Translations under genes and position numbers: made by a program | Notes under the pieces: generated by a model | Databases searched by the model: none | Told to the model about the DNA's origin: nothing | Seen by the model: only the letters and a program-made list of their open reading frames with translations | Part shown: positions 1 through 7,123 of the stretch, one piece after another | Numbering within the stretch: the first letter of the stretch is position 1 | Layout of the letters: the number at the start of each line of letters is the position of its first letter | NCBI GenBank assembly: GCA_900766195.1 | Contig: CAAFUN010000127.1 | Location: 1-15,341 of the forward strand | Direction of reading: 5' to 3' | Source of the DNA: an uncultured Bacteroides sp. | Lineage (GTDB): Bacteria; Bacteroidota; Bacteroidia; Bacteroidales; Bacteroidaceae | DNA length: 15,341 bases

Positions 1-2
1 CC

Positions 3-1163
3 GGAGAACTTCAAAACGGTGGTTATGGCTTTTACTATAAAGGACATCCATCACCCGTAAAACAAGATATCCTACAAGATTTGCAAGCCGTAATTCAACC
101 TATACAAGCACGTCCAAGAACGACTCAGCCAGCAGAACCTTACAAAGAGGTCATCACTTCACCTGTGTATTTCACCAATGAGAAGTGGCAAGAGATATTG
201 GCTTCTCATGGTCTGATTATCGACCCAACTACCAAGACACTGACCGTTCAGTCAGCCAGTTCACCTGCTGACCTGCAATACGACTTAAAACCCGAAGAAC
301 TAAAGATACTTACCAGCAATTCGTTGAAGGAAATACCGCTTGAGCAGAGATTGGGAACGCTCAATGGCATCATAAAAGAAGACTTTGCAGGAAGCATTAC
401 GATGGATGTACTCAATAGCAAAGAAAACATCAATATACCATTGACCGATAAAGCGAAGGCCGAAATCGATCAACAGTTGTGTATTGGACAAGAGCAACAA
501 CAAGGACAAGTGATAGATGACGGACAGAATCAGTTCATCAATCAAGAACAACAGCAAAACATTCATCCTGAATTAGCCCCTTTACAGGAAGGCAGTGTGC
601 AGATGAATGGAAACGACTTACAGTATATAGATGAAAACAAAGGATGGTATCGTGAAGGCCGGCATGGTCGTGAAGTATCAGTGGATGAAATTCGTGTCGA
701 GCCTATTACCAATAGACCCGCCGAGCAAACCGCAAATAAAGAAAAGGAAGGCCAACAGACCGAGGGGAAATATCGCATGACCGCCATCATCGATGGAAAG
801 GTAGTCAGCCACGAGATAACACAAAAGCAATATGATAAGTTTATGGCTATCGATGACTACCACCGCATGAAACTCTTCTCCAAAGTCTTTCCCGAAGTCG
901 AAATGAAAGGTCGTGGAGATGGTGTTGGTTTGGGAGTAAAAATCGGAGCCGCTTTGCTTGCCGGAGCTACTGTGTTGGGCGAATTAGGAAGAGGATTACA
1001 TCACCATGGGCCACCTGAAATCTATATGGAACATCATCATGGGCCGGAGCCAAGAGCCTACTTTAAGCCTGGCGTTGATACGCCCATGGATGTGGCAGCT
1101 CGTAATTTTGAAGCAGCAGCAAACACTGAAATGATGCATAGAGAACTGCATCATGGCATGTAA
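3..1163 (+). CDS. C-terminal part of a polyvalent-type mobile-element protein (5' partial)
   Basis: The frame is open from the first bases of the window with no plausible start, so the real start lies upstream; a TTG at 81 is only an internal possibility. About 386 residues are visible. In order there is a mixed alpha/beta part (to about 475), a Gln-rich linker (about 490-570), a short module with the text IDGKVVSHEITQKQYDKFM (about 768-890), a Gly/Ala-rich hydrophobic stretch that could be one membrane helix (about 920-985), and a His-rich tail with LHHHGPPE, MEHHHGPEP and a final LHHGM. The EITQ module has a look-alike in the 8965-11625 protein. The layout resembles DUF3945/DUF4099-type proteins of Bacteroidota conjugative elements, but that family call is from memory and weak. 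Its function is unknown. It ends at TAA and is followed by the only sizeable gap in the window. Confidence 0.75.
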   Translation, partial: GELQNGGYGFYYKGHPSPVKQDILQDLQAVIQPIQARPRTTQPAEPYKEVITSPVYFTNEKWQEILASHGLIIDPTTKTLTVQSASSPADLQYDLKPEELKILTSNSLKEIPLEQRLGTLNGIIKEDFAGSITMDVLNSKENINIPLTDKAKAEIDQQLCIGQEQQQGQVIDDGQNQFINQEQQQNIHPELAPLQEGSVQMNGNDLQYIDENKGWYREGRHGREVSVDEIRVEPITNRPAEQTANKEKEGQQTEGKYRMTAIIDGKVVSHEITQKQYDKFMAIDDYHRMKLFSKVFPEVEMKGRGDGVGLGVKIGAALLAGATVLGELGRGLHHHGPPEIYMEHHHGPEPRAYFKPGVDTPMDVAARNFEAAANTEMMHRELHHGM

Positions 1164-1179
1164 TAACAAATGTAATAAA

Positions 1180-1246
1180 CAGATATTAAGCAGATACTAC
1201 TTTAATAGTATTACTACATATAGCGAATACATTTCATAGTATCTGC
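1180..1246. promoter_or_regulatory. Repeat cluster in the only sizeable intergenic gap; candidate operator or promoter region
   Basis: The 110-bp gap 1164-1273 holds CAGATATTA at 1180-1188 and CAGATACTA at 1191-1199, direct repeats offset by 11 bp (about one helical turn) and differing at one base. The perfect inverse, TAGTATCTGC, lies at 1237-1246 and pairs with GCAGATACTA at 1190-1199, a 10-bp stem with a 37-base loop. Between them TAGTATTACTA at 1206-1216 is an 11-bp palindrome. There is no T-run after the stem, so a terminator is unlikely. The position before a long gene run suggests a binding site for a regulator. I found no clean Bacteroides-type TTTG / TAnnTTTG promoter pair; TACATTTC at 1228-1235 is only near the -7 pattern. 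Confidence 0.5.
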
Positions 1247-1273
1247 GTAATTACACCAAAACTAAAATAGAGC

Positions 1274-1714
1274 ATGAGAGCAAAAACAGCTTATTGGTTT
1301 GAGGTGACAGTGTGCTATCTCAAACAGATGGAAGACGGCACCGAGAAGAAAGCCAATGAAATATATACCACAGATGCCATGAGTTTTGGAGAGGCTGAAA
1401 GCAGAGCTTTGAAAGAACTAAAGACACGAGTGTGTGGTGGAATCGAAATCAAGAATATCAATCCTGCACCCTATAAAGAAGTATTCTTTAGCGATGATGA
1501 AGATGATGACAAATGGTTCAAAGTAAAACTATCCTTTATCACCTTGGATGAAGAGACAGGTTCTGAGAAACGCACGAATGTAACCTATCTGGTACAGGCT
1601 GCCAACTTGGAAGTAGCCCTTAGCAATGTGAATGATGTGATGGACAAAAGCATGGAGGAATTTACCATGGCCAACATTGCTGAAACCAAGGTTATGGAAG
1701 TATTCGAATACTAA
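1274..1714 (+). CDS. DUF4494-like protein
   Basis: A 146-residue soluble protein. It opens with WFEVTV, followed by EDGTEKKANEIYTTDAMSF and GEAESRALKEL; its second half has a second strand-rich unit beginning WFKVKLSFITLDEETG and ends IAETKVMEVFEY. This order (WFE-strand, EDGT-KK, DA-SF-EAE helix, W-KVK--FI-LDE-TG, ETK--EV) fits my memory of DUF4494, a family common in Bacteroidota mobile elements and prophages with no known biochemical role. An acidic loop DDEDDD lies at about residues 77-82. There is no signal peptide or membrane segment. It is the first gene after the repeat-bearing gap and is followed 12 bp later by the TOPRIM gene, so the two are probably co-transcribed. No good Shine-Dalgarno site precedes the ATG, which is usual in Bacteroidota. 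Confidence 0.8.
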   Translation: MRAKTAYWFEVTVCYLKQMEDGTEKKANEIYTTDAMSFGEAESRALKELKTRVCGGIEIKNINPAPYKEVFFSDDEDDDKWFKVKLSFITLDEETGSEKRTNVTYLVQAANLEVALSNVNDVMDKSMEEFTMANIAETKVMEVFEY

Positions 1715-1726
1715 ACACAAAAGCTT

Positions 1727-3385
1727 ATGGCAGAATTAACCTACGACGATTTTAAGAACCGTATCAACATACAGGATTTACTGGTAGATGCAGGCTATCA
1801 GCTCAACAGACGTGACGGCTTGCGCTACCCATCGTATGTTCGTATGGATAGCAACGGGAAACGTGTCCGTGGTGATAAGTTTATCGTCACAGGCAATGGG
1901 CTATGCTGCTTTCAACCGCCAGAAGTCAAGAACTATAATGTAATCAGCTTCATCAAGGAGCATCCCCATTTGTTCAGTGAGTATACCCCTGGCATGAATG
2001 CAGACAGACTGGTCAATTTGGTATGCAATAGACTTCTGAATAATCCGATACCCGAACGTCCATCCATCGTTGCTGATAGAGAACGAGCACAACGAGTCTT
2101 CGATATCAACGACTATGACAGGTTGAATTTCCGACTGAACGATTGGGATTCTCAGAAAGCATTCTATCCCTATTTTAAATCCAGAGGTATCAAACTTGAT
2201 ACCCAACGAGATTTTCACAATAATTTCTTCATCGCCATACGAGAAGGAAAGAATGGGAAACAGTATGCCAACCTCTCTTTCCCGATGCAAAAGCCCAGCA
2301 ATTTAGGCACATACGTCGGTTTGGAAGAACGCAGTCGTGCCAATGCCGAGGGGAAAACGCTCTATAAAGGTATGGCCGCAGGAACCAATGCAACCGAGGG
2401 CATGTGGATAGCCAATCTATCGGGTGAGCCTTTGGATCAAGCCAAACATGTTTATTGGTTTGAAAGTGCATTTGATGCAATGGCATATTATCAGATTCAG
2501 AAAGAACAGTTGGTTGATACCATTGGGGGCTATGAGGACATGCAGAGCGAAGGCTCGTACAAAGGAGCCGAAGAAATTCGCGAATTTAAACAAGAACTCT
2601 ATGATTTGGAGAATGCCGTCTTTGTAAGCACAGGAGGCAATCCAAGTATTCATCAGTTCAAGGGGATGTTTGCAGAGACCAATCATGCCAAGCATTATAT
2701 CGGCTTTGACAGAGACCTTGCCGGCAGAACCTTTGCCATCAATTTCGCTTTGACAAGGGCCGATAAATCCTTTTACTCACATATCGGTGAGAATGGGAAA
2801 TTGATTGTGGTGGATGCACAGAACAGCAAGAATAACCAAGAGATAGATTTGCATGATTTTCGTTTTGAAGATGCTTTAAAGAAACTCGGCATTGAATCCG
2901 TTGGAGAGCGTCCAGCCATAACAGACTACATGAAAACGTTACGTAATCCAGATGATATCTTCTCAGGAGATACCGACTATCTTCCTTATCCCATCTCATT
3001 CACCTATGGCAAATATGAGACCCTTTCAGAAGAGTATCATGTTGCTAAGACGAGTGGCTATAGGTTGTGTGAAGAAGACTTGAAAGTTCTGAAGGAGAAT
3101 ATTTTCAGTCAGTTGGAAAAATATCGTGAGGAATTGACCAAAGCCGCCAATGAATATCGTGAAAGACCTGGTCAGATAGTCTATAGTCCTTGTGATGAAA
3201 GCTATAAAGACTGGAATGACCAACTGTTGGATAAAAAGATGTACACCAACGAGGACATCATTGAGACAGCCATTGACGGGACTGATGGTGAATACAGAGA
3301 GATAAAAGATGACTTCGAAGACAATCAGAAGAAAGAAAAATCCGAAGAAGACAGCGAAGAACATAAACATCACTTCAGAAGATAG
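1727..3385 (+). CDS. TOPRIM (DUF3991-type) primase-like protein
   Basis: A 552-residue protein. Residues 1-80 look like the primase zinc-binding N-terminus, since CCFQPPEVKNYNVISFI parallels the CFGC-G-NVISF segment of DnaG, but the usual CHC2 cysteine/histidine set is not there. Residues about 120-230 fit the DUF3991 region. A TOPRIM fold follows: the Glu of YWFESAFDAMAYY (E246), STGGNPS (about 301-307), and the acidic pair in IGFDRDLAGR (D328, D330). These Glu and DxD residues are the metal-binding set of primases and topoisomerases. The tail is very charged (Lys/Glu-rich, ending HHFRR). Proteins of this type in conjugative elements are thought to make primers on, or otherwise process, transferred single-stranded DNA; that is family knowledge, not seen here. 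It sits 12 bp after the DUF4494-like gene and 3 bp before the next gene. Confidence 0.85.
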   Translation: MAELTYDDFKNRINIQDLLVDAGYQLNRRDGLRYPSYVRMDSNGKRVRGDKFIVTGNGLCCFQPPEVKNYNVISFIKEHPHLFSEYTPGMNADRLVNLVCNRLLNNPIPERPSIVADRERAQRVFDINDYDRLNFRLNDWDSQKAFYPYFKSRGIKLDTQRDFHNNFFIAIREGKNGKQYANLSFPMQKPSNLGTYVGLEERSRANAEGKTLYKGMAAGTNATEGMWIANLSGEPLDQAKHVYWFESAFDAMAYYQIQKEQLVDTIGGYEDMQSEGSYKGAEEIREFKQELYDLENAVFVSTGGNPSIHQFKGMFAETNHAKHYIGFDRDLAGRTFAINFALTRADKSFYSHIGENGKLIVVDAQNSKNNQEIDLHDFRFEDALKKLGIESVGERPAITDYMKTLRNPDDIFSGDTDYLPYPISFTYGKYETLSEEYHVAKTSGYRLCEEDLKVLKENIFSQLEKYREELTKAANEYRERPGQIVYSPCDESYKDWNDQLLDKKMYTNEDIIETAIDGTDGEYREIKDDFEDNQKKEKSEEDSEEHKHHFRR

Positions 3386-3388
3386 ACC

Positions 3389-3883
3389 ATGACACAACCA
3401 CCGATACAACGATACAGAACCATCATTCTGCAACCACACTGGATGCAGTTTGTCATCAATGAATTACCCATGCTCATCATCACCTCGGTAGCTTTCATTG
3501 CCGGTGGTATGGATGAAATGCCATTGGCAAATCTATGTCTGATAATTGCAGGGTTATTAGCCGTCCGATTGCTCTACACCTTTATCTATCTCAGACGGAT
3601 TGAATGTAGAATCAACGAGGAGCAGCTCATCATGAATCATGGAGTGTTTACCCGTAAGAGTGACTATCTGGAGTTGTATCGTATTGTCGATTTCAATGAG
3701 CATAGAACACTCATGCAGCAAATCTGTGGATTGAAAACAGTAACCATCTATTCTGGAGACCGCAGTACCCCCAAGTTAGACATCATCGGTGTGAAGAATG
3801 ATTTGGACTTGGTGTCATTGGTCAGAGAAAGAGTAGAACTAAACCGAAGAAGAAAGGGAATCTATGAAATTGCGAATAGATAA
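3389..3883 (+). CDS. Two-helix membrane protein with bacterial PH-like (bPH2/YdbT-type) domain
   Basis: A 164-residue protein. Two hydrophobic segments at about residues 22-40 and 46-67 form a likely hairpin in the inner membrane. The rest, starting RRIECRINEEQLIMNHG and continuing VFTRKSDYLELYRIVDF, has the order of a bPH2 (DUF304, YdbT-like) domain: an inner strand after the helices, a 'G-F-rk-d-i-l-RI-D' strand pair, then a Leu-rich part (QQICGLKTVTIYSG) and a closing helix (LDLVSLVRERVEL). The domain should face the cytoplasm. Its role in a transfer operon is not known; scaffolding of a membrane complex is a guess. Its end overlaps the start of the next gene by 20 bp, so the two are likely translationally coupled. 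The start is 3 bp after the TOPRIM stop codon. Confidence 0.8.
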   Translation: MTQPPIQRYRTIILQPHWMQFVINELPMLIITSVAFIAGGMDEMPLANLCLIIAGLLAVRLLYTFIYLRRIECRINEEQLIMNHGVFTRKSDYLELYRIVDFNEHRTLMQQICGLKTVTIYSGDRSTPKLDIIGVKNDLDLVSLVRERVELNRRRKGIYEIANR

Positions 3884-4571
3884 AAGAATATTGGCAGTGG
3901 GACTGCTATGTCTTTCAGTACTACCTATCCGAGCCGAATGGGTTGTGATGAATCCAGGAGAATGGTTGGCGTTGGCTGAAGGCAACGAACTTATCAACAA
4001 ACAAATTCAAAGCCAAACCAAAGGACAAACCAATACCGCTATCCTGCAAAACACCATGGCTGCCGAGTATAACAAGATAAAGGAATGGGAAGGCAAATAC
4101 AGTGGTTATCTGAAAACAGTAAACGGCTATGCTTCAACCCTCAAGGCAGGAACATCGCTTTACCATGATGGTGTTCATATCTTCATCACCCTGGGTCAAA
4201 TGAAGAAGGCCATTGAAAATAATCCGCAAGGACTTGTGGCTTCCATGTCTATGAACAACCTGTATATAGAAACGGCCTCTGAACTGATTTCTGTTTTTAC
4301 CTTACTACGTGAAGGTATCTCAACGGGTGGAGAAATGAATATGCTGACCGGGGCTGAACGTTCTCAGATGCTATGGGCATTGGAAGACAGACTATCCTCT
4401 TTCAATAAAAAGCTACGGAAGCTCTATCTCAGTGTTCGTTATTACACCATGACTGATGTCTGGAATAATGCAACGGCAGGCATGATTGACCGAGACAATA
4501 GTGAAGTGGCAGCAATGGCTATCGAACGTTGGCGCAGGTCTGCAAGAGTTGTTTCACAATACTATGAATGA
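3864..4571 (+). CDS. Secreted helical protein, paralogue 1 (possible T4SS periplasmic component)
   Basis: A 235-residue protein with a clear signal peptide: KRILAVGLLCLSVLPIRA, probably cleaved before EWVV at about residue 24-25. The mature part is mostly helical, with no cysteines after the signal. Its C-terminal third (about 120-230) aligns by eye with the next gene's product: KKLRKLYLSVRYYTMTDVW here against KKLKQLTRAVKYTSMTDIW there, and IERWRRSAR against MERWKRNGH. Secreted helical proteins at such positions in transfer operons are often pilus-tip or periplasmic channel proteins (VirB5-like, or the DUF4141/TraI type in Bacteroides), but I see no motif that decides this. The start overlaps the PH-protein gene by 20 bp, and its stop overlaps the next gene's ATG by 4 bp (ATGA). 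Confidence 0.8.
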   Translation: MKLRIDKRILAVGLLCLSVLPIRAEWVVMNPGEWLALAEGNELINKQIQSQTKGQTNTAILQNTMAAEYNKIKEWEGKYSGYLKTVNGYASTLKAGTSLYHDGVHIFITLGQMKKAIENNPQGLVASMSMNNLYIETASELISVFTLLREGISTGGEMNMLTGAERSQMLWALEDRLSSFNKKLRKLYLSVRYYTMTDVWNNATAGMIDRDNSEVAAMAIERWRRSARVVSQYYE

Positions 4572-5248
4572 GTATGAAGAAACTAATGATGTTCCTATTC
4601 ATATGTACACTGGGAATAAAATCCCATGCTCAGGTTGACCCCACTCTGACTGGGATGATTTATGCCTATACTCAAAAAGCAGAGGATGAACTGAAATCCC
4701 AAAAGAGAGCGATGCTGTTGGAGACAACCGGTCATTTATGGCTCAAAGAGGAAGTTGAAGGTACAACGGACATTCAAAAGAAGTTCAATAACTACCTCAA
4801 TAGCTTCCGTTCCATAGTCACCTATGCCGCAGAAATCTATGGTTTCTATCATGAGATTGACCGCATGGCAATTAACCTCGGCGAGTTTTCCGTTCAGTTA
4901 AGCAATGCACCGAGCAACGCACTGGCGGTTGCCCTTTCTTCGAGACGGAATGCCATCTATCGGGAATTGATTCTGAACAGTGTAGAGATTGTCAATGATA
5001 TTCGGCAAGTATGTTTGAGCAATAATAAGATGACTGAGAAAGAACGGATGGAGATCGTATTTGCTATCCGTCCCAAACTCAAGATCATGAATAAGAAGCT
5101 CAAACAACTAACCAGAGCCGTCAAATACACCTCCATGACGGATATATGGGACGATATTTATGATGGAGCAAGAGACCCTGCCGATAAAAAGAAAATAGTG
5201 AAAGAAGCGATGGAACGTTGGAAACGCAATGGACACCGTGGATTTTAA
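4568..5248 (+). CDS. Secreted helical protein, paralogue 2
   Basis: A 226-residue protein with a signal peptide (KKLMMFLFICTLGIKSHA, cleavage likely before QVDP, about residue 21-22). The first ATG lies in an ATGA overlap with the preceding stop; a second ATG two codons later would serve the signal peptide equally well. The mature protein is helical and shares its C-terminal third with paralogue 1: MTDIW against MTDVW, KKLKQL against KKLRKL, and ERWKR against ERWRR. The N-terminal halves have drifted, although both have a long helix with a similar spacing of Tyr and Lys. Two linked, diverged paralogues suggest a heteromeric envelope component. The function is inferred only from position and export. 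A 24-bp AT-rich spacer separates it from the next gene. Confidence 0.8.
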   Translation: MSMKKLMMFLFICTLGIKSHAQVDPTLTGMIYAYTQKAEDELKSQKRAMLLETTGHLWLKEEVEGTTDIQKKFNNYLNSFRSIVTYAAEIYGFYHEIDRMAINLGEFSVQLSNAPSNALAVALSSRRNAIYRELILNSVEIVNDIRQVCLSNNKMTEKERMEIVFAIRPKLKIMNKKLKQLTRAVKYTSMTDIWDDIYDGARDPADKKKIVKEAMERWKRNGHRGF

Positions 5249-5272
5249 TGTAACACAAAAACAGATAATAAT

Positions 5273-5971
5273 ATGGGAATATGGAGTTCAATAGCATCAG
5301 CAGCTAAGAACCAAGCAGTCAGAAAAGTCGGACGTTTCGTTACCTATCCGATTGTCCACCCCGGAAGAACTTTGCAAGGTGCAGGAGCAGCAACTAAAAC
5401 GGCTGTTGTGGGTGGCGGTATGGGATACCTTGCCTGGGAAAGCATTACAAATGATAAACCAGTGGTGAAAACTGCCACAGAAGTATTGGTTGGCGAAGAA
5501 ACAGCTGAAAAGGTGGGCAATGTCGTTGGAGCAACCGTGGATGGTGTAGAGAAAACAGTCCATTCAGCAGGTCAAGTCATTGAGAGCACAGGAAATATGT
5601 TATCAGGAGCCAATAATTCAACAGGCGGTCTTGGTAATTTCTTTCAAGGGCTATTCAGTGGTAACGGACTGGGTATGATTGGCGATTTCTTCAAGAACAT
5701 CGGCAATGGTAAAGTCTCAGGACTGGGCTTAGCAGGATTGATTGGTGCAGCCTTCTTATGCTTCGGCAGGTTCGGTTGGCTGGGAAAGATAGCCGGTGCC
5801 ATATTAGGTATGATGGTCATCGGAAACAACTTCAATATGAATAAGATAATGGGCGGTCAGACACAGCAGAACGAGAATACAGAAGGACGTTCCACTGCTC
5901 AACAGTCGGAACAAAATCCCGTTGCACAAACCGAAGAAGCATCCAGCCCGACAGTTCGTCGAGGCAGATAA
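5273..5971 (+). CDS. Gly-rich membrane protein of unknown function
   Basis: A 232-residue protein without a typical signal peptide. The N-terminus (to about residue 30) is basic and amphipathic. A low-complexity middle follows (Gly, Val, Ala, Thr and Asn rich, about 36-135). Then come two hydrophobic Gly-rich stretches, about 148-164 (LGLAGLIGAAFLCFG) and 168-184 (GWLGKIAGAILGMMVIG), likely membrane helices, followed by NMNKIMGG. The tail is Gln/Glu/Thr-rich and ends in RRGR. The hydrophobic part, including a preceding GLGMIGDFFKNIG, resembles GLDGIGDVTHNLG plus the hydrophobic region in the 7124-8938 protein, so the two may share a membrane-inserting module. I do not recognise a family. It sits between the secreted paralogues and the M23-like gene, so an envelope role is likely. 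Confidence 0.7.
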   Translation: MGIWSSIASAAKNQAVRKVGRFVTYPIVHPGRTLQGAGAATKTAVVGGGMGYLAWESITNDKPVVKTATEVLVGEETAEKVGNVVGATVDGVEKTVHSAGQVIESTGNMLSGANNSTGGLGNFFQGLFSGNGLGMIGDFFKNIGNGKVSGLGLAGLIGAAFLCFGRFGWLGKIAGAILGMMVIGNNFNMNKIMGGQTQQNENTEGRSTAQQSEQNPVAQTEEASSPTVRRGR

Positions 5972-5990
5972 TTACTAAAAAGAGTACAAT

Positions 5991-6833
5991 ATGAACTATA
6001 CACAAGACATGAACCTGCTATCCACCAGTGGATACTGTATGCCTTTTGAAGAAAAAGACAGAGATGTACAGCTGACCCTCCGTTATGGAAAGCAGAAACA
6101 CCCGAAAACAGGAGAATCATTTTTTCATCATGGAATTGACTTTAAAACCAACAACTACTTTTTGGCTGCCGTAGCTGACGGAGTGGTTTCTGGAATCGGT
6201 ATCGACAGAAAGCAGTATGGACTCTATGTTGTCATCAAATACAGCAAATATGAAGTAACCTATTCCCACATGAGCAATGTGTTCATGCAGTTTGGGCAAC
6301 AGGTCAAAGCAGGATTGGCCGTAGGTGTCAGTTCGGATCTACTTCACATGGAAGTGAAATACGATGGCGAAGAGATTGACCCGGTAGAGTTTATTACCAT
6401 GCTCTATGGTAATGCAAAGACATGGTCGGAGAAAGGAAAGGCACAACCAGAGTTTGTCGCTATCGATATGGATGTACATACCGATTACGACAACGACAAA
6501 GATGAGATTGAGAAACTGATGATGCGCTTCTTTGCCAACTACATGAATGACCTGCATGAAGGTCTATACAATTGTCCGCAACGCACCGAGCAATCCTTGC
6601 GCCATTTGTTCTCAGCAGCAGCCATGAAGGACTACTTCTACGAATCCATGCCCTCGATGGTCAATCCATTGGGCATTGGAAGAAGATCTGTTCCTCTAGT
6701 GAGTAAGGTTCAGAATCTGCTTATCGGCGATTTTCTGAACTACATGGCACTTCGTCATCAGATATTTCTGTCCACAATGACCTCGCTCGAAAAAAAAAAG
6801 CTGAAGAGCAAGCCTTATCCGACGGAATACTGA
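5991..6833 (+). CDS. M23 (LytM)-fold protein with incomplete active site; reading frame breaks at an A10 run
   Basis: The frame-0 product has 280 residues. The M23 peptidase order is visible: HHGID (H46 to D50, the HxGxD zinc pair), a strand-rich core with VADGVVSGIG, YSHMS (H93), then LLHMEVKYDGEEIDPVEF (H119 as zinc ligand). The usual HLH motif reads LLH, so the first, catalytic His is Leu117. All three zinc ligands remain but cleavage of peptidoglycan is doubtful; a structural role is possible. The region after residue 145 is unrecognised. There is no signal peptide. Near its end, GAA AAA AAA AAG at 6789-6800 is followed by only 10 more codons, while the -1 frame continues for 106 residues with protein-like text and joins to give about 376 residues. 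So this is either a recoded gene, a slippage-dependent gene, or an indel. Confidence 0.8.
   Translation: MNYTQDMNLLSTSGYCMPFEEKDRDVQLTLRYGKQKHPKTGESFFHHGIDFKTNNYFLAAVADGVVSGIGIDRKQYGLYVVIKYSKYEVTYSHMSNVFMQFGQQVKAGLAVGVSSDLLHMEVKYDGEEIDPVEFITMLYGNAKTWSEKGKAQPEFVAIDMDVHTDYDNDKDEIEKLMMRFFANYMNDLHEGLYNCPQRTEQSLRHLFSAAAMKDYFYESMPSMVNPLGIGRRSVPLVSKVQNLLIGDFLNYMALRHQIFLSTMTSLEKKKLKSKPYPTEY
6790..6799 (+). other. A10 run with in-frame A_AAA_AAG slip heptamer (possible -1 recoding site)
   Basis: Ten consecutive A, flanked by CG before and GCTG after. In the upstream frame the codons are GAA AAA AAA AAG, so the heptamer at 6794-6800 is A_AAA_AAG in phase, the same slip heptamer used by E. coli dnaX. 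A shift of -1 enters GCT GAA GAG CAA, which stays open to 7120. A run this long could also cause RNA polymerase slippage. I see no strong stem-loop just downstream; only weak pairings around TCCGACGGA (6818-6826). A simple sequencing or real indel in the homopolymer gives the same picture. Confidence 0.55.
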
Positions 6834-7120
6834 TTGACCCATTGGCTGGATTAGACATCGACATTCAGAGTTTTGATATACCCAGAATCGTAAGTGTCTA
6901 TCACGACCAGGCAGGATTGAGATGGTGGACAAAAAGTTGGTTTAACAACAGTGAGGACGGAGAAGCCGCTATCGAGATTGAACGAGAACAGGCTATCCGT
7001 TTCCTCTTGAATCAGATAGACAAAGAAGAATGGTTGGAAGAATACTTTCCCAAGCAGATGGAGATGTATCACAATGCCATTGACCAAACCAAAGAACAAC
7101 TACTACAACAAAGCATCTAA
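6800..7120 (+). CDS. Continuation of the M23-like protein in the -1 frame (or separate small ORF from a TTG at 6842)
   Basis: The frame is open from upstream of the A run to TAA at 7118-7120 and encodes 106 residues after the run. Read as a separate gene it would have to start at TTG 6842 (92 residues); there is no ATG near and no ribosome binding site, which makes independent initiation unlikely. The text directly after the run (AEEQALSDGILIDPLAGL, then DIDIQSFDIPRIVSVYHDQ) is ordinary protein sequence and begins before that TTG. The product is acidic and helical, with two Trp-rich patches (RWWTKSWF and EEWLEEYF), and no membrane segment. I do not recognise a domain. It is 3 bp from the next gene. 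Best reading: the C-terminal domain of the preceding gene product. Confidence 0.6.
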   Translation, partial: AEEQALSDGILIDPLAGLDIDIQSFDIPRIVSVYHDQAGLRWWTKSWFNNSEDGEAAIEIEREQAIRFLLNQIDKEEWLEEYFPKQMEMYHNAIDQTKEQLLQQSI

Positions 7121-7123
7121 CGT

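Noticed and set aside
1190..1246. 10-bp inverted repeat read as a terminator
   Set aside because: The loop is 37 bases, the stem is AT-rich and no T-run follows; an operator-like role fits better.
3026..3439. Minus-strand ORF of 137 codons
   Set aside because: It lies entirely opposite the TOPRIM and PH-protein genes, has a Phe/Leu/Ile-rich antisense-type composition and no independent support.
3864..5248. Firm VirB5 naming of the two secreted proteins
   Set aside because: Export signal and helical content fit, but no diagnostic motif was seen; kept as a possibility only.
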